A stretch of DNA of 64,000 nt from Metabacillus flavus (GTDB lineage: Bacteria; Bacillota; Bacilli; Bacillales; Bacillaceae), in contig NZ_JAGVRK010000001.1 of NCBI RefSeq assembly GCF_018283675.1, positions 3,906,001-3,970,000 of the forward strand, written 5' to 3'. Shown one piece after another: positions 25,289-33,289 of the stretch (positions are counted from its first letter, which is position 1; the number at the start of each line of letters is the position of its first letter). Position numbers and translations under genes: made by a program. The notes under the pieces were generated by a model. That model worked only from the letters and a program-made list of their open reading frames with translations, made no database searches and was not told where the DNA came from.

Positions 25289-25300
25289 TTGTACATACAA
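25289..25300. promoter_or_regulatory. MarR-type operator copy 2 (VOC gene)
   Basis: TTGTACATACAA, starting 4 bp downstream of the minus-strand -10 TATAAT (25305-25310), so it should cover the transcription start. Confidence 0.7.
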
Positions 25301-25357
25301 TTATATTATAACAAGGAAATAATAAAAGTAAACTGAAAATTGCATTGAAAAAGAGAT

Positions 25358-25386
25358 TTGACAAACAAATTTAATTATTGTAGTTT
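25358..25386 (+). promoter_or_regulatory. promoter of marR
   Basis: TTGACA (25358-25363), 17 bp, weak -10 TAGTTT (25381-25386). The operator overlaps the -10 end. Confidence 0.5.
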
Positions 25387-25396
25387 GTATGTACAA
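25385..25396. promoter_or_regulatory. MarR-type operator copy 3 (marR)
   Basis: TTGTATGTACAA, the reverse complement of copies 1 and 2, overlapping the marR -10 region; expected to give autorepression. Confidence 0.7.
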
Positions 25397-25420
25397 GCAA
25401 AACGTAAGGAGTTTTTGAAT

Positions 25421-25843
25421 GTGATTGATGATTTTTTCAACAATTGTCTGTATTTTACAGTAAACAAACTTTCCCGGGCCATTACAAAGATGGCAGAGGA
25501 ATCTTTTAAGAAAACAGGATTATCCCCGACTCATGCTTTTTTAATGATGCTGGTCATAGATAAACCTGGCATTTCCCAATCAGAGTTAGCAGAAGCTCTT
25601 CACCTGAAGCCTTCCACCATCACACGATTTGTGGACAAGCTTGTTGAAAAGGGATTGATTGAGCGAAAAGCAGAAGGAAAGAGATCGCTTAACTACCCGA
25701 CCGCTGAAGGTCAAGAGATTCTAGCAGATATTAAGGATGGCTGGAAAATCTTATTCCGTGGATACTCTGATGTTTTAGGCGAAGAAGAAGGAAAAGCATT
25801 AAATCAATTAATCAACGAAGCAGGCAACAAATTAGAAAAGTAA
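25421..25843 (+). CDS. MarR family transcriptional regulator with a single N-terminal cysteine
   Basis: 140 residues from a GTG with AAGGAG 9 nt upstream; the longer frame starting at the -35 box is rejected. The winged helix-turn-helix is clear (ISQSELAEALHLKPSTITRFVDKLVEKGLIERKAEGKR). The only cysteine is Cys9 in NNCLYFTVNKL, a position like that of the redox cysteine of OhrR/MgrA-type regulators. A thiol switch responding to peroxides or electrophiles is therefore inferred. Divergent from the VOC gene and followed by two oxidoreductases. Confidence 0.88.
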   Translation: MIDDFFNNCLYFTVNKLSRAITKMAEESFKKTGLSPTHAFLMMLVIDKPGISQSELAEALHLKPSTITRFVDKLVEKGLIERKAEGKRSLNYPTAEGQEILADIKDGWKILFRGYSDVLGEEEGKALNQLINEAGNKLEK

Positions 25844-25899
25844 TGAGAAAATTCCTTTGCTGAATTTATTTAGCAGAGGTATTTCACCCTTATACTTGC

Positions 25900-25911
25900 T
25901 TGTACAAACAA
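25900..25911. promoter_or_regulatory. MarR-type operator copy 4 (oxidoreductase pair)
   Basis: TTGTACAAACAA, one mismatch from the perfect palindrome, 37 bp before the first oxidoreductase start. Confidence 0.55.
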
Positions 25912-25947
25912 AACTAAAATTATATGTATATAAAAGGAGACAAATTC

Positions 25948-26484
25948 ATGAAAACACTTGTTATTATTGCCCATCCTAATCTTGATCAATCCCGCATTAA
26001 CCGCACTTGGATGGAAGAATTGAAGAAGCACGAAGAAATTACGATTCACCGTTTATATGAAGCCTATCCAGATGGGAAAATCAATGCAGAACATGAGCAA
26101 AAACTTTTGGAAGCCCATGACCGGATTGTTCTCCAATTCCCATTCTTCTGGTACAGCACGCCTTCTTTGCTGAAACAATGGCAGGATGAAGTGCTGTCCT
26201 ACGGCTGGGCATATGGTGAAGGCGGGGACAAGCTGCATGGTAAAGAGCTTGGTCTTGCTATTTCAACCTTTGGCCCTGAAGATTCATACGGTCCTGCAGG
26301 ATACAACAACTTTACAATGGAGACACTGACTGCACCGCTGCAGCAAACGAGCAATCTAATCGGCACACGTTTCATGCCTCTGTTTGTTTTAAATGGTGTT
26401 ATGCACGTAACCGATGAAGAATTGGCAGAAAACGCAAAGGCTTATGCCACTCACGTTCTTCAGCCAGCTATGGTAAACGCCTAA
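25948..26484 (+). CDS. NAD(P)H oxidoreductase (flavodoxin-fold, YwrO/MdaB-like)
   Basis: 178 residues from MKTLVIIAHPNLDQSRINR with AAAGGAG at 8 nt. The AHPNxxxSxxN FMN/FAD-binding start, LQFPFFWYSTPSLLKQWQDEV and the GYNNFTMETLTAPLQQT segment match the NAD(P)H:quinone reductase family (Kef accessory/YwrO). It would reduce quinones by two electrons, avoiding radical formation. It lies 104 bp after marR behind operator copy 4. Confidence 0.88.
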   Translation: MKTLVIIAHPNLDQSRINRTWMEELKKHEEITIHRLYEAYPDGKINAEHEQKLLEAHDRIVLQFPFFWYSTPSLLKQWQDEVLSYGWAYGEGGDKLHGKELGLAISTFGPEDSYGPAGYNNFTMETLTAPLQQTSNLIGTRFMPLFVLNGVMHVTDEELAENAKAYATHVLQPAMVNA

Positions 26485-26522
26485 TATCAAAACTTGAGCA
26501 TAAGAATAGAAAGGTGAAAAAA

Positions 26523-27062
26523 ATGAAAACATTAGTAATCACAGCTCATCCAAACATGTCTAAATCAAAGGTTAACAAAGCGTGGACGAATCGTCTTCAG
26601 CAAGAAGAAAATGTAACCGTTCATGATTTATATTCTCTTTATCCTACTTTTGAAATTGATGCAGAAAAAGAGCAGCAGCAATTGCTGGAGTACGATCGGA
26701 TTGTATTTCAATTTCCATTTTACTGGTACAGCTCTCCCGCTTTGTTAAAACAGTGGCAGGATTCTGTTTTAACCTATGGCTTTGCTTACGGATCCGAAGG
26801 CACAAGGCTTCACGGGAAAGAGTTTATGCTGGCAATTTCTTCGGGAGGTCCGGCTGAAGCATACCAGGCCGGAGGGTATAACCACTACTCCATAAGTGAA
26901 CTGACAAAGCCATTTCAGGCAACAGCCAATTTATGCGGGATGCATTTTCTTCCGAGCTTCCTTCTTCAAGGAATGATGACGCTCACGGAAGAAAAGCTGC
27001 AGGAAAGTGCGGACGCACTTGCGGCATATGTGACAAATTCTGAATTACGGAGAAAACGATAA
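26523..27062 (+). CDS. NAD(P)H oxidoreductase, paralogue of the preceding gene
   Basis: 179 residues from MKTLVITAHPNMSKSKVNK; the ATG at 26523 has AAAGG at 8 nt and an in-frame GTG nine bases earlier is too close to it. All motifs of the preceding protein recur (FQFPFYWYSSPALLKQWQDSV, GGYNHYSISELTKPFQAT), roughly half the residues being identical by eye, so the pair arose by tandem duplication. Gap 38 bp; same transcript. Confidence 0.88.
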   Translation: MKTLVITAHPNMSKSKVNKAWTNRLQQEENVTVHDLYSLYPTFEIDAEKEQQQLLEYDRIVFQFPFYWYSSPALLKQWQDSVLTYGFAYGSEGTRLHGKEFMLAISSGGPAEAYQAGGYNHYSISELTKPFQATANLCGMHFLPSFLLQGMMTLTEEKLQESADALAAYVTNSELRRKR

Positions 27063-27063
27063 T

Positions 27064-27107
27064 AAAAAGCCTTGCGGAAATCTTTTATGGTGCCCGCAAG
27101 GCTTTTT
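27064..27107 (+). terminator. intrinsic terminator of the oxidoreductase pair
   Basis: Stem AAAAAGCCTTGCGG/CCGCAAGGCTTTTT with a long loop, possibly bidirectional. Confidence 0.85.
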
Positions 27108-27193
27108 CATTTTTACGCAATTCCCCTTGGATTTTCGTTAAATACACGCACTGCATTCATTTGCATCCTGCAGCTTTTTGTAATTCTTAAAAC

Positions 27194-28369
27194 CTATACT
27201 TTCGTCGTAAACTCCGTATACAAGCTTGCCGGAATCTCATTTTCGAGCTTAATCTTTACCGTGATCGGCTTGGCTCCTTCATATTCGACGGTGCTGCCTT
27301 GTCCGATGTAAATGTAGGGCTCGGTTTTTCCGTCAATTTCTTTATATTTCCGAATGAACAGGTGCAGATGGATGCCTCTGATGCTGTTAAAAATAATATT
27401 CCGTCCACGCTCTGATTCGGGAGCCGTGCTGTTCGGGGTCTGCCACTGGAAATACCGTTCATCGAGGAACTTATCCTGATAATTAAGACGCTCATCGATA
27501 TCTTCTTCCTTATGCAAATCAATATACAGGAAATAATCGTCCCCATTTGTAAGCAGACCTGAACCGCGGAACGCGCTGTGACTTTTACGGTAGTTGGAAA
27601 GCAGCGCGGCATCGACCATGGAATACTGCTCATACAGCTTCAGATGCGGCATGCCATAATATTCATTTCCAAACTCCTTTTCATAGCGGAATATTCCATA
27701 CAGAACAACATCCTCTATGTATTTCCGGTATTCTTCCTGCTTTAGAAGATTGCTGAATAATGTTGTTTTCGTCAAGCATTGATCTTGCAGATGAAACAGT
27801 TTTTTGTGTGACTTTTTCTGGCCAGTGTCGTAATAATTCTGATTCAGTACTTCGAAGGCGTGCAGAATGCTGTCTTCATCTGCCTCCCGGACAAGCCTGA
27901 GCAATTCGTGCTTCGCTGTCTCCAAGGTGATCTCATTGTGATCTAAAAGATATCTCACCACCACAAACTCATGCAGCCTTTTCAGCGGAAGCTTTCCTGA
28001 CAATTCCTTTAAAGCTCTTTCAAACGCATCATCGAGAAGCAGCTTTTTTAACGCCTCATTCTTCTCCGTTTTCGCCACGAAATTCAGATACGTCTTCTCC
28101 CGGTGAATGAATTTAATCGGATCCGGCGCCCCGTCGTATCTTAAATAATCCAAAAGAAAGGAAGGGGTCCGACCTGCATTAAGCTTCTTAAACTCAAAAT
28201 ATTCTTCTCTTAAATATTTTAAAGAGTTAAAGTTTTCCTGATCAATTTGCGCGAGGATCCGCTCCTGCGAAATCCGGTCCATTTGAATATGTGTACATCC
28301 GGGGATGCTCGCAAACCCTGTCGCAACCGCAATCTTTAAGCTCTCTTTATCATAGTACCCGGCTTCCAT
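27194..28369 (-). pseudogene. PLD-helicase-DUF3427 protein, C-terminal part after a frameshift
   Basis: 391 codons in a frame one base off from the next entry. The true continuation begins at YYDKESLKIAVATGFASIPGC, directly after the NGSR of the upstream part. The remainder is the DUF3427 region: helical segments followed by a beta-rich C-terminal domain (FRGSGLLTNGDDYFLYIDLHKEEDI, IRGIHLHLFIRKY, PYIYIGQGSTVEY). There is no RBS before the apparent ATG, so this part is unlikely to be translated on its own. Confidence 0.8.
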
Positions 28370-30005
28370 TCAGCGCTAAAGCAATGAGAAAGGCTTTATT
28401 ATGGTTTCCAATGAAATCAAGCACCGTTAAAAAGCTTTTTTCTTCGTGCTTTCGAAGTCCGCGTCCAAGCTGCTGGATAAAGATGATCGGGGAATTCGTC
28501 GGCCGCAGCATAAGCACCGTGTTGACCGACGGAATGTCCACCCCTTCGTTAAAAATATCAACTGTAAACAGGAACTCAAGGCCATCTTCGTCATCCTCAA
28601 GACGTTTCATAAAATGCTGCCTTTTATCCGGACTGTCATCCCCTAAGAGAACCTCACTTATATAGCCCCGTTTGTTAAATTCAGCGGCCATATAATGAGC
28701 ATGCTCCCGTCCGGCGCAGAAGCCGAGACCCTTTCTTTTCTCCCCGTCATGGCCGTAGAATTTCATCTTTTCAATGATAAAATCGACCCGCTCATTCACC
28801 TTTAACCGCTTCGTCATTTCGTCTATATCTGTTAGGGAAACATCACTTAGGTCGACGCCGTCAATATCAGTAATGCCAAAGTAATGAAAAGGAACGACCA
28901 GCTCATCATCCAAAGCTTCATGAAGGCGTACTTCGAGCGCCACGTTGTTGTCAAAATGGTCAAACACATTGCGGCTATCGCTCCGCTCAGGAGTTGCCGT
29001 CATCCCCAGGGTAAATTCAGGCTCAAAATAGGCCATGACACTTTGGTATGTAGGGCTTGTAACGTGATGCGCCTCGTCAACTACTAGATAATCAAATTCA
29101 TCCTTCCGCAAATCACGATAGCATTTGGATAAAGTCTGAATTGTTGCGAACACATAATCCGCATTCCCTTGCTTCACATTCCCCGTCAGCAAGCCGAATG
29201 TCAGCTGCTCATTCGGCAAAAGTTTTTCAAATGTCTCCTTCGCTTTTCTTAGAATTTCCTCCCGGTGGACAATAAAAAGAAGCCTTCGCGGACGGCAGCT
29301 TTTTACGTCAAAAGCGGACATATACGTTTTACCTGTACCTGTAGCAGCAATCACGAGCGCTTTGTTTTCTCCATAGCTTCTGAGACGCTCAAGGTTCTCT
29401 ATCGCGCGGCTCTGCATCCGGTTCGGTACGATGTATTTCATATCTTCGTAAATCTGCTGCTGCTTTTTCACTGTCGATTTAATGCTTTTTAAAAAGTTCT
29501 CATACCGTCTAATAAAATCTTCATCAGCCGTCACACTGCTCTTCCAAAGCTGATCATACTCTCTTAAAACCTCTTTAATAAAAAAAGCATCTTCTTTCGC
29601 GATAATCTCAACGTTCCACTCGATATTGCTCTTCAAGGCACTTTGCGTAATATTCGACGAACCGATGATTACCTTATAATGATCCGTGTACTCAAAGATA
29701 TATGCCTTTGTATGAAAACCAATCGTTTTATCGGTCACAAACACTTTCAGCTCAATATTATGAAACTCACGGATTTTTTCAAGAGCTTTTGCATCTGTAA
29801 AATTAAGATAGGTAGAGGTAATGATCTTTCCGTTTACCCCATTTTCCTCCGCTTCTTTCAAAGAATCCAGCAGCAGCTGCAGTCCGCTGAAATTCACAAA
29901 TGCGACACTAAAATAAAAGTTCACGCAATCTTTCATGGATTGTTCCAGCTCCTGCAGCAAGTTGGCTTTCTCTGAATTCACAATTAATTTCTTTTCAGTT
30001 AGCAT
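28350..30005 (-). pseudogene. PLD-helicase-DUF3427 protein, N-terminal part (SF2 helicase with phospholipase D domain)
   Basis: 551 codons with a strong RBS (AAGGAG). Residues about 10-150 are a PLD-type nuclease domain with the single H-K-N set H98, K100, N118 (GFHTKAYIF...GSSNIT). Then a superfamily 2 helicase: Q-type motif NRMQSRAI near 196, Walker A ATGTGKT 221-227, DEAHH 310-314, SAT-like MTATPER, and domain 2 with FNEGVDIPSVN and QQLGRGLRK. The frame ends NGSRVL-stop because of one extra base in a GGG run (28358-28360 as CCC on the plus strand). The intact protein would be about 935 residues. The N-part alone keeps both nuclease and helicase motifs. Confidence 0.85.
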
Positions 30006-30295
30006 GAATGGATCTCCTTATTTTCCCTATTAAACAGCAGCATATCACAAAAATCCTTAGTTTAAGGGAGTAAATTCAAAAAATCCCCTTATATTTGCAG
30101 GGATAACTCAAGCCTTCCAACTAATCTCTTATCCAATTTAAAGAGAGAACACTCAAAAGATTGAACAAAAACAAATATGGGTATTTGACATTTAAAGGAT
30201 GACGCGATCGGCGGTTTCAAGTTTGAAATGGGAATGTAAATTTTTTGTTCATCCTAATACGTGTGCAATTCATACTTTTGCTTGGAGGGATAATA
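30006..30295. other. 290-bp intergenic region with no supported gene
   Basis: AT-rich spacer between divergent genes. It contains an isolated TTGACA at about 30187 without a matching -10, and small imperfect hairpins (CCTTAGTTTAAGG). A SigB-like GTTTCA...GGGAAT pair is present but spaced only 10 bp apart. Confidence 0.5.
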
Positions 30296-31132
30296 ATGGC
30301 TATGCTAACTGTTGGTAATGAAAACGATGCACCAATTGATATTTATTATGAAGATCAAGGAACGGGGAAACCTGTCGTACTGATTCACGGATGGCCGCTT
30401 AGCGGGCGTTCTTGGGAAAAGCAGGTGCCTGCTTTAATTGATGCAGGCTATCGAGTCATTACATATGACCGCAGGGGATTTGGAAAATCATCGCAGCCTT
30501 ATAGCGGCTATGAATATGATACATTCGCAGCCGATTTGAACAAATTGCTTGAGCACTTAGACCTTCGTGAAGCGGCACTTGTCGGTTTTTCAATGGGCGG
30601 CGGAGAAGTAGCTCGCTATATCAGCACATACGGAACAGAACGGGTGAGCAAAGCGGTTTTCGCTGCAGCCGTCCCTCCTTATCTGTACAAGGCACCGGAT
30701 AATCCTCATGGCGGGCTGGATGATGGGGCAATTGAAGAGTTCCAAAACGGAGTAAAGGGAGACCGGATCGCGTTTCTTGATACGTTTACTAACAATTTCT
30801 TTGCAGCCGGCGACAAGACAGACCTTGTCAGCGAGCCGTTCCGTCTCTATAACAGGGATATTGCAGCAATGGCGTCTCCTAAAGGCACCCTTGACTGTAT
30901 CGCAGCGTTCGCTAAAACCGATTTCCGGGGCGACTTGGAGAAAATAACCGTCCCAACACTCATCATACATGGGGATTCAGACGGGACTGTACCGTTCGAA
31001 GTGAGCGGCAAGCGTACCCATGAAACGATTCCAGGAAGTGAGCTTGTTGTCATTGAAGGTGCCCCTCATGGCTTCAACGCTACGCATGCTGAGGAATTTA
31101 ACCGTGGATTGATCAGCTTCCTTAATTCTTAA
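30296..31132 (+). CDS. alpha/beta hydrolase, non-heme chloroperoxidase family
   Basis: 278 residues with GGAGGG at 6 nt. Catalytic elements are complete: HGWPLSGRSW oxyanion region, Ser in GFSMGGGE (nucleophile elbow), Asp in HGDSDGTVPFE and His in GAPHGFNATHAEEFN. This set is typical of cofactor-free haloperoxidases/perhydrolases and related esterases (about 275 residues). Cytosolic, single-gene unit. The natural substrate is unknown. Confidence 0.88.
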   Translation: MAMLTVGNENDAPIDIYYEDQGTGKPVVLIHGWPLSGRSWEKQVPALIDAGYRVITYDRRGFGKSSQPYSGYEYDTFAADLNKLLEHLDLREAALVGFSMGGGEVARYISTYGTERVSKAVFAAAVPPYLYKAPDNPHGGLDDGAIEEFQNGVKGDRIAFLDTFTNNFFAAGDKTDLVSEPFRLYNRDIAAMASPKGTLDCIAAFAKTDFRGDLEKITVPTLIIHGDSDGTVPFEVSGKRTHETIPGSELVVIEGAPHGFNATHAEEFNRGLISFLNS

Positions 31133-31154
31133 AGACGGAATAGCTATAATGAGC

Positions 31155-31190
31155 CAAAAAACCAGTTTGATTTCCAAACTGGTTTTTTTC
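31155..31190 (+). terminator. intrinsic terminator of the chloroperoxidase-type gene
   Basis: Perfect stem AAAAAACCAGTTTG/CAAACTGGTTTTTT with a 5-nt loop. Confidence 0.9.
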
Positions 31191-31267
31191 ATTGCTGTTT
31201 TCCATATCCACGCTCCTCTGTCTTAAGCTATAGTCAAAAGAGATAATCACGAACAAGGAGGAGCAGG

Positions 31268-32176
31268 ATGAACGAAACACCTGTATTGCAAATCGAAAAT
31301 GTCAGTAAGAGGATTAAGCATCACCAAATCCTTTCAAACGTCAGCCTGACCGTGAAAAAAGGTGAAATTCTCGGTTTGCTGGGCCCAAACGGCTCCGGTA
31401 AAACGACCATGATCCGATCCGTTCTCGGTCTTGTTTCCTTAAACGCCGGGGAAATATCCATCGGCGGCTATTCCATAAAAAAGGACTTTGAGAAAGCCGT
31501 CAGCCTCGCTGGTGCGATTGTAGAGAATCCGGAGTTTTACAATTATATGAGCGGTTATTACAACCTCGTTCATTTTGCAAATATGAGCGACCCAATAGGG
31601 AGAGGCAGAATTGCGGAAGTCGTAGATTTGGTGGGTTTGGGAGAGCGAATTCATGATCCGGTCCGCACCTATTCGTTAGGCATGCGGCAGCGGCTTGGTA
31701 TTGCGCAGGCGGTCCTCCATAAACCGCAGCTGCTGCTGCTGGATGAACCAACAAACGGTCTTGATCCGTCCGGTATAAGGGAACTCCGCGAATACCTGAA
31801 AAATCTGCGGGATAAAGAGAATGTAGCCATTGTGATTTCCACTCACTTGCTAAAAGAAGTAGAAGACATGTGCGACAGGGTGGCGATTATCAAAAAAGGC
31901 GAGATTCTGTCCGTTCAAAATGTTCAATACGATGCAGGCGATTTGCCAATTCGTGTCCTATTCGAAGTAAATCAACCTCTTGAGGCAGAGGAAGCAGCAA
32001 AGGCCTATCACCCGGCAATTGTGCCCGGCGGTCTGGAATTCCTCGTGAAGCGAGAGGAAATTCCGCTCATCAACAAGACACTCACAGAAAACAGAATTGA
32101 CGTCTTCGCCATCCATCCAAAACGTAAAAACTTAGAGGAATCCTTCCTCGAACTGACAGAGGAGGCAACGGAATGA
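31268..32176 (+). CDS. ABC transporter ATP-binding protein (BcrA/YxlF-like exporter)
   Basis: 302 residues, RBS AAGGAGG at 6 nt. Walker A GPNGSGKTT near 40-48, signature SLGMRQRLG, Walker B LLLLDEPTNGLDPSG and switch His in STHLLKEVEDM. After the ATPase domain a 75-residue C-terminal extension ends in FLELTEEATE, as in bacitracin/lantibiotic-type ATPases. Its TGA overlaps the ATG of the permease gene, so the two form one exporter. Substrate unknown; self-protection or peptide export is common for the group. Confidence 0.9.
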   Translation: MNETPVLQIENVSKRIKHHQILSNVSLTVKKGEILGLLGPNGSGKTTMIRSVLGLVSLNAGEISIGGYSIKKDFEKAVSLAGAIVENPEFYNYMSGYYNLVHFANMSDPIGRGRIAEVVDLVGLGERIHDPVRTYSLGMRQRLGIAQAVLHKPQLLLLDEPTNGLDPSGIRELREYLKNLRDKENVAIVISTHLLKEVEDMCDRVAIIKKGEILSVQNVQYDAGDLPIRVLFEVNQPLEAEEAAKAYHPAIVPGGLEFLVKREEIPLINKTLTENRIDVFAIHPKRKNLEESFLELTEEATE

Positions 32177-32940
32177 TCCGGCTGGTAAAAAACGAACATA
32201 TGAAAATCTTTTTGAAAAAAGGAAGCTGGGCACTGGCGATCGGACTCGCTGTGATCTGCTTCACCATGGCTCTATTTATGAAGAAAATGCTGGCTGGTGC
32301 GGGAGTAGAGGAGAATTATCTCGGCTTCCTATCGTTCAGCACCGGTTTTTTAGGTATGCTTCCTTTTTTCACCGTCGCTATTGCCGGCGCCATTGTAGCC
32401 AGCGAATTTGAACGGGGAACGATTAAATTTTTATTGATTAGAAAAGCGACACGTTCGAAGGTTCTTCTTTCAAAGTACATAACAACGGTTCTTTTCAGTG
32501 TTTATATCGTTCTATTGTATTTTTTTCTATCTGTCTTTCTCGGAATGCTCTTATTCGGGTTTCAAAACGCTGCAGAAAGCGGTCCGCTCTTAACAACTGC
32601 TTTATTTGATTACGCTGACTGCCTGATTGAAACGATCATTATGGCGACTTTCGCCTTTATGCTCTCTGCCGTTTTCAGAAGCACGGTCCTTTCAGTAGGA
32701 CTGACCTTCGTTGTCATCCTTTCAGCCAAAGGCGCTGTCCAGCTTCTTGCCCATTACGATGTGGCGTGGGGCAGGTTTTTACTATTTTCCAATACGGGTT
32801 TCGGCCAATATGCAAGAGGAAATTTGCCGCCATTTGAAGGCATGAGCCCCTTATTTTCCATATTGATATTGCTGTTTCACCTTATATCTTTTCTTAGCCT
32901 CGCTTGGGCTGCCTTTGTGAAAAGGGACGTGGCAAATTAA
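32173..32940 (+). CDS. ABC-2 type transporter permease
   Basis: 255 residues, overlapping the ATPase gene by 4 bp (ATGA). Six predicted membrane helices; a short cytosolic N-terminus (MIRLVKNEHMKIFLKKGSW), then SEFERGTIKFLLIRKATRSKVLLSKY after helix 2, which is the conserved coupling segment of ABC-2 permeases. It pairs with the preceding ATPase. No obvious transcription terminator is seen before the feoAB promoter. Confidence 0.88.
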   Translation: MIRLVKNEHMKIFLKKGSWALAIGLAVICFTMALFMKKMLAGAGVEENYLGFLSFSTGFLGMLPFFTVAIAGAIVASEFERGTIKFLLIRKATRSKVLLSKYITTVLFSVYIVLLYFFLSVFLGMLLFGFQNAAESGPLLTTALFDYADCLIETIIMATFAFMLSAVFRSTVLSVGLTFVVILSAKGAVQLLAHYDVAWGRFLLFSNTGFGQYARGNLPPFEGMSPLFSILILLFHLISFLSLAWAAFVKRDVAN

Positions 32941-32978
32941 TATTTATGTTAGCCTTTTCAAAAAAAATCTCCAGGTTA

Positions 32979-33007
32979 TTTACGAATTGAGATAATTAGA
33001 GTACACT
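32979..33007 (+). promoter_or_regulatory. promoter of feoAB
   Basis: TTTACG (32979-32984), 17 bp, TACACT (33002-33007). Confidence 0.55.
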
Positions 33008-33023
33008 AGGTTCAGATGTTAAT

Positions 33024-33042
33024 TGATAATGAGTATCATTAT
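33024..33042. promoter_or_regulatory. Fur box upstream of feoA
   Basis: TGATAATGAGTATCATTAT; the frame starting one base later matches the classical 19-bp Fur box at 16 positions. It lies at about +10 to +29 of the predicted transcript, 17 bp before the feoA start. Confidence 0.85.
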
Positions 33043-33058
33043 TATGAGGTGAACCACG

Positions 33059-33289
33059 ATGAACCTAAACCAAATTCAACAGAATGAAACGTTTAAAATA
33101 CAGGATTTATCCGATCTCCATCCATTTGTTAAACGCCGTTTGAAGGATCTGGGCGTTTACGAAGGGAAAGAGGTCAAAGTGATTCGCTATTGTCCGCTTG
33201 GAGGTCCCTGCCTATTGGAGTGCTCAGGACAAAGGGTCGGCATTCGCAGAAAGGATACGTTCTGCATTAAAGGGGCGCGTCTTTCATGA
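33059..33289 (+). CDS. feoA: ferrous iron transport protein A
   Basis: 76 residues forming an SH3-like FeoA domain (LHPFVKRRLKDLGVYEGKEVKVIRYCPLGGPCLLECSGQRVGIRR). FeoA assists FeoB, probably at its cytosolic G-domain side. RBS GAGGTGA. Its stop codon overlaps the feoB ATG by 4 bp. Under Fur control by the box upstream. Confidence 0.95.
   Translation: MNLNQIQQNETFKIQDLSDLHPFVKRRLKDLGVYEGKEVKVIRYCPLGGPCLLECSGQRVGIRRKDTFCIKGARLS

Noticed and set aside
30205-30240. SigB promoter before the chloroperoxidase-type gene
   Set aside because: GTTTCA and GGGAAT words are present but only 10 bp apart, while 12-15 bp is needed.
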